DNA from: JBFKOL01 sp041628815 | GTDB taxonomy: Bacteria > Bacteroidota > Bacteroidia > Chitinophagales > Saprospiraceae | Assembly (NCBI GenBank): GCA_041628815.1 | Contig: JBFKOL010000104.1 | Span: 1 to 12,385, forward strand | Direction of reading: 5' to 3' | Length of the DNA stretch: 12,385 nucleotides | Shown here: piece after piece, positions 6,286-12,385 of the stretch | How positions within the stretch are numbered: the stretch's first letter is position 1 | How the letters are laid out: every line of letters starts with the position of its first letter | Notes under the pieces: generated by a model | What the model saw: the letters and a program-made list of their open reading frames with translations, nothing else | Told to the model about the DNA's origin: nothing | Databases searched by the model: none | Made by a program: the position numbers and the translations under genes

Positions 6286-6332
6286 TCTTTCAGAAAATTT
6301 AGATATAGACAAGAACTGCCTAAATGTTATAA

Positions 6333-9300
6333 TTATTTTAAAATCATCATTTTTTCGAATCCGCTAAAGAAGTCTCCATCGTCGAGTTCTGCAACGATTC
6401 GAAACAAGTACATACCGTCTGGCAGATGACCGAAAGAGTCGCTGAACGTCAGATCGTCAACAGTCCCGTTTTGTGAAATCACTCTCTGACGGGATGTGAA
6501 GGAAAGACGTCCTAACATATCATAAATCTCAATCCGGGCCGCAAAACTCGCAATTCCCAGCGAATGATTAAAGCGAAATGTCGATTGATCTTGAGTTGGA
6601 TTGGGAAAAACCGTCAAATTGCTGAACGTTTGGGCCTTTTTTGAGTTTACTTCAAACGTTACAGTAGCCTCTCCAGCTTGATTGGCCACGTCAAAAACCA
6701 CCATCTTCAGATGGTGCATACCCTCGGCCAATTCCCTAAGTTGGAAAACGACTTTTCCGCTTGTTCCATCGTTGAGAGACGGTTCAAACCTCCCGGTTAG
6801 GTATATGGTGTTGTTTCTGTCTCCATCAAGCACGGCCGCCATCTCATGCCCTATGCCGGCACTGCTCAAGTTGATTCCGGTGTCATCGATTACCCTGGCC
6901 ACCACTACCGGGTTGGGGCCTGTGATGATCCGGTCATTCGAATCCTGGCCATCTAATTCCAATGTCACCACCGGTGGGGTATCGTCTGCGACAGGTTTGG
7001 TTCCGGCACCTCCGATCCAAAGAGATTCGGTGGCCCCGGCAGCATCGCTACCGCCTGTTCCTGTAGCGTAATAGGCAATTCTGGAAGGCCCAAACTTGTA
7101 ATCGATGTCGAGAGGGACTACCCATTCTGTTTTGAACTTTCCTTTTTCCACGACTGCTTTACCCCTGAAAAGAATATTTTGCTGTATTTCAAACGATTTC
7201 TTGAAGCTGCCAGGATCATTTCTCAATGTAGTCACCGTACTGGCTTTGTCGTAGACCATTACATCCACCTCACCGTGAAAATCATCAACGAGTTGACCTG
7301 TATGATCAATTACGATGCCTTCCAGGGAAACTCTGTCCAATGCGCCGACGGTGTCCACTGCAATCCCCTCTGTCGGCAGCTTTCCATTGATAGAGGTGGT
7401 GCGAATCTGCCACAGTGGGAGGGCCAGCTGCATGCTGGGATCTCCAATCATGAGAAACTTTCGCGAATTGATGTTTTGTTCTTTGTTTTTGGCCCTGACA
7501 AAAATATCACCAAGTGCGGGGCGCCCATCCGTTCCCGATTCAAATAACTCCTGGAAAACACTTCTAGTAAGTCGGAAATTCTTTGATGCAAAGACAGAAC
7601 GCACGGTAGTAAACAAAGCAATAGCGCCACCGGAAGGATTGAGAAATACTGCTTCACCAGCCGTGGTGATGGAAGGGTCATCAAAACCAGTAAAAGAACA
7701 TGTGGCGGTAATGATCAGGGGAAGTCGACTGAAATTGGTCCACGAATCGACGTCGTCCAGATGAAGAACGCGTTCTTGTGACCATCCCCGAGGACCTCCG
7801 TGACCCAGGTAATTGACGACCGCCACTCCTTCATTGATCAATTGGGTCAATTGTGCATTGGCTGCAGGATAGCGGTTTCCACCCGGGGTACTCACCTGGG
7901 GAAAAGCGTCCCAATAGATTTTTTGCTGGTGGAAAAGCGGATTTCTGTCTTTTACTTCCCGAGCGATCTGGTCGGCATCGTTTAGGTGTAAATTGTTGTC
8001 TTCATCGTCCGCAAGAAAGGCGATCCGTGTCCGCCAGATGCCTCTGGTCTTTGCGTCTTTGTCGTAATGCACTATCTTGTCGACCACGGCTTTGGCTTCT
8101 TGCAAAGTTCGCACAGGAATTCGACCTACAGCGATGTCGAGATCACCATTCAATTCGCTGTGCTCCTGGTCATCTAAAAGACCGTAAAAGTCATCCGATG
8201 GAAAAGCCAGCAAGGGATCAAGTGATTCCCTGGTTTCATAAGTGGGCACAAAATTTTCAAAATCCAGTGAAGCATCTATCCCTCGATAGTCATACGACGC
8301 ATCACCGAATAACAGTAAATAACGGAACCCGGGATCCTTCAGCCACAGATCCCTGCAAAAATTTCGAATGGCACCTGGATCACGGCGACCACTGCCATAA
8401 GCGTTGAATACCTGGGAAACTTCCACCGTTTTTATTTTCAAGCCGGAATGTTTCCCGCGATGTTCTGCCAATCTCATTACCTGGTTCTTAAAGGCCTCGT
8501 GATAGATGATCAACATATCTGCCCCGTCTATGGCATGAATATCCTGGTGGTTTACGACTTCAGCCATTTTGGGAATGGGCAAGTCTTCAGGATCAAAGGC
8601 AAGGATGTTCCTCGGACCGTCATGGCAGGCAATATCAAGAAGAGATCCTTCTCTGAGACCAACGACTTCTACTGGTCTTATTGGGTTTGTGACGTCCCAT
8701 ATAACGGGAGTTCTACCTCCGGTTTCTATTCGCATTTGTTCACAAATGGTTCCACCGTTTTGACGGTTGGTGAATTTCAGCAATCCACCCCGGTATTGCA
8801 ACCTGCGCTCGGAAGTAAGTTTTGCGAAATCCAACCAGGCTCTGGCATTCTCTGCATTCTTCTGAAAGGATATACCCAATCTTTGATCGCTCGACCATTG
8901 GCCGCTGACCGAGAGTTGTGCAACGCGCGCATGACGAGCCTCTACATCACCGATATCAACAGGCAGCACTGAAACCGCTGCGCTTTTACTGTTCAGATCG
9001 AGACTCAAGTCTTCTTCCTTGTTGCTCCGAACGGCAACTTCGGCAACCAGGACGACTTCTTTGCCCTCTACCCAATCTTCTGTGTGAAAAAAAGATGATA
9101 CATCAAGAAAACCAAGGTTGCTGATTTCTTGCCCGAACCATTGTTGACCCGATCCCTGGGCCACTGGGTGAATACCCAGGAGATTGACCCGATCTTCATG
9201 GTAAAACTGTTCGTCGGAGAATACGGTGCATCCCCCGGTCTCCTGTGTAGTCCTGTATTCCACACGAACCGGGGAGGAAGTGGCACCGCCAATCTTAATG

Positions 9301-9737
9301 AATACAAAATTTTGATCCGCGAAGGGATTCTTGATATTCTGGGTACTGCCAGTCGTCTCGTCCCAGCGAAATTTGTCCGGGGAAGAGGCGTAAATCACCA
9401 TATAATCCGAAGCACCTAACGTTCCGGAATTTCCACCATTAAATGCTACAGCAAGCTCTTTGAGACCCGGGAGGTCATCAAATGATTCGGTCAGCGGGCC
9501 ACCCGCGTCGCCAAAAACCCTGATCCTTTGCTTATCAAGTTCGGTAATGGATAAGCCGCTTTGCGAAGCGAGCCATGCACCCGGGATCTTGAATACGCCA
9601 CCTTTTCCCACGGGTACTTTGAGGACGAGTCCGTCCGTGAATACATGGGGCATTTGGGCCTGCCCGGGATTCCACGCTGCAACAATTGCTGCACACAAAA
9701 CGTATACATATAGCGTCGGGAAGTGAATAATGGACAT
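6333..9737 (-). CDS. porU: T9SS sortase PorU (gingipain-like C25 cysteine peptidase)
   Basis: PorU cuts the C-terminal signal from T9SS cargo at the cell surface and joins the new end to an anchor such as A-LPS. The product is 1134 residues, the usual size. In order: a signal peptide (1 to ~27, ending NPGQA); a long beta-rich N-terminal region (~28-400); the peptidase C25 domain (~405-775) with LLLFGDASYDYRG (474-486), His646 in NYLGHGG and Cys680 in TATCSF as the catalytic pair; a beta-sandwich region (~780-1035); and its own T9SS type-A sorting domain (~1041-1134, starting VFPNPTQDQSTF, with IYDMLGR and PDGMYLFRI). Known PorU proteins also carry this domain and keep it, staying attached to PorV. 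The start is an ATG at 9737. Downstream is porV; upstream, across ~100 bases, is the divergent porP-gldK operon. Confidence 0.95.
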   Translation of the reverse strand: MSIIHFPTLYVYVLCAAIVAAWNPGQAQMPHVFTDGLVLKVPVGKGGVFKIPGAWLASQSGLSITELDKQRIRVFGDAGGPLTESFDDLPGLKELAVAFNGGNSGTLGASDYMVIYASSPDKFRWDETTGSTQNIKNPFADQNFVFIKIGGATSSPVRVEYRTTQETGGCTVFSDEQFYHEDRVNLLGIHPVAQGSGQQWFGQEISNLGFLDVSSFFHTEDWVEGKEVVLVAEVAVRSNKEEDLSLDLNSKSAAVSVLPVDIGDVEARHARVAQLSVSGQWSSDQRLGISFQKNAENARAWLDFAKLTSERRLQYRGGLLKFTNRQNGGTICEQMRIETGGRTPVIWDVTNPIRPVEVVGLREGSLLDIACHDGPRNILAFDPEDLPIPKMAEVVNHQDIHAIDGADMLIIYHEAFKNQVMRLAEHRGKHSGLKIKTVEVSQVFNAYGSGRRDPGAIRNFCRDLWLKDPGFRYLLLFGDASYDYRGIDASLDFENFVPTYETRESLDPLLAFPSDDFYGLLDDQEHSELNGDLDIAVGRIPVRTLQEAKAVVDKIVHYDKDAKTRGIWRTRIAFLADDEDNNLHLNDADQIAREVKDRNPLFHQQKIYWDAFPQVSTPGGNRYPAANAQLTQLINEGVAVVNYLGHGGPRGWSQERVLHLDDVDSWTNFSRLPLIITATCSFTGFDDPSITTAGEAVFLNPSGGAIALFTTVRSVFASKNFRLTRSVFQELFESGTDGRPALGDIFVRAKNKEQNINSRKFLMIGDPSMQLALPLWQIRTTSINGKLPTEGIAVDTVGALDRVSLEGIVIDHTGQLVDDFHGEVDVMVYDKASTVTTLRNDPGSFKKSFEIQQNILFRGKAVVEKGKFKTEWVVPLDIDYKFGPSRIAYYATGTGGSDAAGATESLWIGGAGTKPVADDTPPVVTLELDGQDSNDRIITGPNPVVVARVIDDTGINLSSAGIGHEMAAVLDGDRNNTIYLTGRFEPSLNDGTSGKVVFQLRELAEGMHHLKMVVFDVANQAGEATVTFEVNSKKAQTFSNLTVFPNPTQDQSTFRFNHSLGIASFAARIEIYDMLGRLSFTSRQRVISQNGTVDDLTFSDSFGHLPDGMYLFRIVAELDDGDFFSGFEKMMILK

Positions 9738-9838
9738 GCTAACCCTGATGTGTTATGAAAACCTGTTGGCTAAATTAAATCCATATTTGCAACGATGCTT
9801 GATAATAAGTATTATTGAATGTCGGTCAATCTGAGCAA
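9738..9838. promoter_or_regulatory. Divergent gap between porU and porP; should hold both promoters
   Basis: This ~100-base AT-rich stretch must contain the start signals for both T9SS transcripts. No perfect TAnnTTTG box is seen on either strand. The nearest plus-strand match is CATATTTG at 9782-9789 with a TTG at 9766-9768, but the spacing is short. Control by an alternative sigma factor, as for the PorX/PorY-SigP route in Porphyromonas, is possible but is not shown by the sequence. Confidence 0.4.
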
Positions 9839-9842
9839 TTGA
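9819..9842 (+). other. Seven-codon ORF overlapping the porP start codon
   Basis: ATG at 9819 opens a reading frame coding MSVNLSN and closes with TGA at 9840-9842. That stop overlaps the TTG at 9839-9841 (TTGA), which is the likely porP start. The arrangement resembles a stop-start overlap used for translational coupling. It is the only ATG near the porP 5' end, so ribosomes could load here and restart at the TTG. This is suggestive and could be chance. Confidence 0.3.
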
Positions 9843-10852
9843 AAGTTAAGTTTTGGATATTGGTGGTGAGTTGTCTTGTGGGCGTACGCGCTGCCATAGC
9901 CCAGGATCCGGTATTCAGTCAATTCTACAATGCTCCTATCCAGCTCAATCCGGGTCTCGTGGGCCTGACTCAAACGGCCAACATCAGTATTAATTATCGA
10001 AATCAATGGCCCGGGTGGCCACAGGCATATACGACCTATGCCGCATCCTATGACCGGTTCTTCGATTACCTGAACTCAGGACTCGGAGTGCAGGTGCTTT
10101 CAGACAATGCTGGTGACGGCATCCTGGTAACCAATAAAATCAGTGGTGTCTATGCCTACCGGCTTCAACTCAACCGTAAATTCCAGGCGCGCATAGGCCT
10201 CGAAATGACCGCTGTACAGTCCAGGTTGGATTGGGACAAACTTATCTTCTTAGATCAAATAGGCATTAACGGAGAAAGCGGGTTTCCCGGAATGACGGTC
10301 TTACCATCGAGGGAGGTGGCACCTGCCGACCTGAATAAAATATACTTTGACATCTCAATGGGAGGTGTGGTTTTTAGTGAAAATTATTACGTTGGATTTT
10401 CACTCAAACACTTAAACTCACCAAACGATCGTTTTGAATCTGAAAATTCCGGAGTTTATTCGGGACTTCCTCTCCGCATGTCTGTACACGCGGGTTGGGA
10501 AATAGATCTGGACGGGTACAATAATGAAGGTTTTGGCTCGTTTATTGCTCCGAGTGTTTTATTGGTGAGACAGTCTGATCTCAGCCAGCTGAATGCAGGT
10601 GGCTTGTACAATAAGGAGAATTTTTTTGTAGGATCCTGGTTGCGCTATGATTTTTCCAACATCGACGCGATGATACTTTCGGTTGGGTGGCGCACGGAGT
10701 GGTTAAAGTTATCTTACAGCTTTGATCTTACCCTTTCTTCGGCATTGGTCACACGTACGACCGGAAGCCACGAAATAGGGGTACTGCTCAATTTCGGGGG
10801 TCTTAAACAAAAGAAATCCAGATACGAAGACTGTTTCAATATTTTCAGATAA
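9839..10852 (+). CDS. porP: PorP/SprF-family T9SS outer-membrane protein
   Basis: Members of this family are outer-membrane barrels needed for T9SS; the one encoded upstream of gldK/porK is linked with the PorK-PorN ring and the PorE anchor. The product is 337 residues from the TTG at 9839, with a good signal peptide (KVKFWILVVSCLVGVRAAIA, cleaved before QDPVF). The mature N-terminus QDPVFSQFYNAPIQLNPGLVGL is the family hallmark, and the C-terminal half is barrel-like (SFDLTLSSAL..., GVLLNFGGLK). There is no in-frame ATG between this point and the upstream stop codon at 9806, so a non-ATG start is required; the other option, TTG at 9815, adds eight polar residues that do not suit a signal peptide. 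gldK follows after 12 bases, in one operon. I call it porP from its position rather than sprF, which usually pairs with the adhesin gene sprB. Confidence 0.9.
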   Translation: MKVKFWILVVSCLVGVRAAIAQDPVFSQFYNAPIQLNPGLVGLTQTANISINYRNQWPGWPQAYTTYAASYDRFFDYLNSGLGVQVLSDNAGDGILVTNKISGVYAYRLQLNRKFQARIGLEMTAVQSRLDWDKLIFLDQIGINGESGFPGMTVLPSREVAPADLNKIYFDISMGGVVFSENYYVGFSLKHLNSPNDRFESENSGVYSGLPLRMSVHAGWEIDLDGYNNEGFGSFIAPSVLLVRQSDLSQLNAGGLYNKENFFVGSWLRYDFSNIDAMILSVGWRTEWLKLSYSFDLTLSSALVTRTTGSHEIGVLLNFGGLKQKKSRYEDCFNIFR

Positions 10853-10864
10853 TTATAACCCATA

Positions 10865-12367
10865 ATGATTCGCATTTCTTTTGTTCTCTTGCTTTCGATG
10901 AGTTTGCTTTCCAGCTGCTTCATTAAAAAAGGAGGTGGTGATGGTCGCTCCAACGCAACGGGTTGGAAATACAACGACACCGAATGGGGAGGATTCGAAA
11001 AACTTGACTACGAAGGTCAAATAACAGCTCCCAACATGGTCCTTATTCCCGGAGGTACATTCACTATGGGTCTGACGGACCAGGATGTGACCTATGAATG
11101 GAACAACATACCAAGGAGAGTGACCGTGGGTTCCTTCTACATGGACGAGACAGAAATTTCCAACATACACTGGAGAGAATACGTCTTTTGGCTCGAGACG
11201 CGCTACGAGTCGTTTCCTGAAGTGGCACAGGATGCTTTGCCGGACGAAAAGGTTTGGTACGATGAGCTTTCTTACAATGATCCGTTGGTAGAAGCCTATT
11301 TCCGACATCCCGCCTATGACGATTATCCCGTGGTAGGTGTCAGTTGGGAACAGGTCCAGGATTACTGTAAATGGCGTACGGACCGAGTGAACGAAATGAT
11401 CCTCATAGAACGCGGCATTCTCAATCCTACCCCGGACCAGAAGGATTCCGATGTATTCGACACGGATTCTTACTTGGCGGGGCAATACGAAGGTAATGTA
11501 CGGAAAAACCTTCCCGATGTTAGGACAGGCGGAGAACGGTCTGTAAGGGCGACGGACGGAATACTGATACCTGACTTCAGGCTACCGACAGAGGCAGAAT
11601 GGGAATATGCAGCGTTAGGTCTTCAGGGTAACCTGACCAATCCAAAAGATGAATTGATATCAGACAGACGCTATTATCCCTGGGATGGTAAATCTCCTCG
11701 ATATCAAAAACGTACCAAGGACCAGGGCAGGATGCTGGCTAACTTCAAGAGAAGCCGGGGAGATTACATGGGTACCGCTGGCAATCTCAATGATAATGCA
11801 TCTGTTCCAGCTCCTGTCAAATCATTTATACCGAACGATTTTGGCCTCTATAACATGGCAGGCAATGTAGCAGAATGGGTCCAGGATGTATACCGGCCAC
11901 TGACGAGTGTTACATTGCGTGATGCCGAAAATCACGACCTTAACCCGTTCCGGGGTAACGAGTACAAAGAGATCATCAAGGACGAATATGGAAACTACCT
12001 GGAGAAGGATTCATTGGGTCGCTTGAAATACAGGTATATTTCTGACGAAGAACTGGAAGGTAGAGAGAATTACAGGGTAGGAGATGCCCGTAATTACCTG
12101 GACGGCGATGACGATTACGTCAAGTACAACTATGGTAAGTACACGCTTATCAACGATAAGTCCCGAGTGGTAAAAGGCGGATCATGGGCCGATAGATTGT
12201 TCTGGCTTTCTCCGGGTACGCGCGACTTCAAGGATCAGGATAAAGCCTCCAGGACCATTGGGTTTCGCTGCGCCATGGCACGGTTGGGTGGAGCCCAGGG
12301 AAATGAGGATACCGGGGGGCACATTTTCAAGGAAAAAGGACAAAAGGTCAAAAGAAAATATAAGTAA
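10865..12367 (+). CDS. gldK: T9SS / gliding-motility lipoprotein GldK (PorK)
   Basis: GldK is an outer-membrane lipoprotein which, with GldN, builds the large periplasmic ring of the T9SS. The product is 500 residues. A lipoprotein signal peptide ends in the lipobox LSSC with Cys18 as the lipid-bearing residue. Residues ~55-475 form a formylglycine-generating-enzyme (sulfatase-modifying) fold, shown by MVLIPGGTFTMG (58-69), DFRLPTEAEWEYAA (237-250), LYNMAGNVAEWVQD (328-341), VVKGGSW (435-441) and IGFRCAM (465-471). Only the FRC cysteine (Cys469) of the enzyme's active pair is seen, so the fold is probably structural here, as accepted for this family. Long acidic insertions (~125-150, ~190-225, ~360-425) separate the motifs. 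A basic tail (KGQKVKRKYK) ends the protein. gldL, gldM and gldN are expected next, beyond the window. Confidence 0.95.
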   Translation: MIRISFVLLLSMSLLSSCFIKKGGGDGRSNATGWKYNDTEWGGFEKLDYEGQITAPNMVLIPGGTFTMGLTDQDVTYEWNNIPRRVTVGSFYMDETEISNIHWREYVFWLETRYESFPEVAQDALPDEKVWYDELSYNDPLVEAYFRHPAYDDYPVVGVSWEQVQDYCKWRTDRVNEMILIERGILNPTPDQKDSDVFDTDSYLAGQYEGNVRKNLPDVRTGGERSVRATDGILIPDFRLPTEAEWEYAALGLQGNLTNPKDELISDRRYYPWDGKSPRYQKRTKDQGRMLANFKRSRGDYMGTAGNLNDNASVPAPVKSFIPNDFGLYNMAGNVAEWVQDVYRPLTSVTLRDAENHDLNPFRGNEYKEIIKDEYGNYLEKDSLGRLKYRYISDEELEGRENYRVGDARNYLDGDDDYVKYNYGKYTLINDKSRVVKGGSWADRLFWLSPGTRDFKDQDKASRTIGFRCAMARLGGAQGNEDTGGHIFKEKGQKVKRKYK

Positions 12368-12381
12368 GCCCAGTGGCTTAC
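12364..12381 (+). other. Short hairpin spanning the gldK stop codon
   Basis: GTAAGCC (12364-12370) and GGCTTAC (12375-12381) form a perfect 7-base-pair stem with a CAGT loop; the gldK TAA lies inside the 5' arm. The window ends four bases later, so whether a T-tract follows is unknown. It could be an attenuator or processing stem between gldK and the expected gldL, which would lower downstream expression, or a plain terminator. Confidence 0.5.
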
Positions 12382-12385
12382 GACA

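Noticed and set aside
6286..6312. TTG start for PorV nine codons upstream
   Set aside because: The ATG at 6285 gives a standard lysine-led signal peptide; the extension puts polar residues ahead of it.
7853..8407. 184-codon open frame on the plus strand inside porU
   Set aside because: It is antisense to the C25 peptidase domain, rich in His, Arg and Cys, and resembles no family; a shadow of the real gene.
6333..9737. Possibility that the large C25 peptidase is a secreted gingipain-type virulence protease rather than the sortase
   Set aside because: Length, the long beta-rich N-terminal region, the type-A sorting domain and the direct linkage to porV all fit PorU.
10853..11485. 210-codon open frame on the minus strand inside gldK
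   Set aside because: It is fully antisense to a clear GldK with all its domain motifs; the translation has no recognisable family features or signal pattern, and it is a frame shadow of the real gene.
1..12385. CRISPR arrays, tRNA genes, insertion sequences, phage or toxin-antitoxin modules
   Set aside because: I saw no regularly spaced repeats, tRNA-like cloverleaf sequence, transposase or integrase motifs, or terminal inverted repeats on either strand.

Overview
The window looks like chromosomal DNA from a member of the Bacteroidota. The evidence is a set of type IX secretion system (T9SS) genes found only in that phylum (porU, porV, porP/sprF-type, gldK), TAnnTTTG-type promoter boxes instead of sigma-70 boxes, weak or absent Shine-Dalgarno sequences, and a beta-carotene hydroxylase of the flavobacterial/cytophagal pigment type. 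A class below phylum cannot be fixed from the sequence alone. There is no sign of phage, insertion sequences, CRISPR or recent transfer: this is ordinary core-genome sequence with one complete structural RNA gene.

Layout. (1) 1-956: the first 20 codons of a probable TetR-type regulator on the minus strand, and a divergent aquaglyceroporin (glpF) on the plus strand. The AT-rich gap between them carries three inverted-repeat half-site pairs that look like operator material. (2) 961-2751, minus strand: crtZ, a MaoC-type hydratase and an SDR oxidoreductase, reading crtZ -> maoC-like -> SDR. crtZ has a promoter box only four bases from its ATG, suggesting a leaderless mRNA. (3) 2769-4586, minus strand: a large polytopic NtrY-like sensor histidine kinase with a GTG start and no response regulator in view. 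(4) 4668-5032, plus strand: rnpB, the RNase P RNA, followed by a strong hairpin that sits between it and the convergent porV. (5) 5074-9737, minus strand: porU -> porV. PorU is the C25-family cysteine peptidase that acts as T9SS sortase and PorV is its outer-membrane shuttle/anchor; together they form the attachment complex that removes C-terminal signals and places cargo on the cell surface. (6) 9839-12367, plus strand: a PorP/SprF-type outer-membrane protein, then the lipoprotein GldK, the start of the porP-gldK-(gldL-gldM-gldN) motor and ring operon, whose remainder would lie beyond the right edge.

How the parts fit. Regions 5 and 6 form a divergent T9SS locus that places the cell-surface attachment half (porU, porV) back to back with the periplasmic ring/motor half (porP, gldK) across a gap of about 100 bases. 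The system itself is well known. The less usual details are a complete EF-hand-like calcium-loop motif in a variable loop of PorV, a porP gene with no in-frame ATG whose likely TTG start overlaps the stop of a seven-residue ORF, and two genes (tetR-like, crtZ) with the same TACCTTTG box exactly four bases before ATG. I found no convincing wholly new system in this window.
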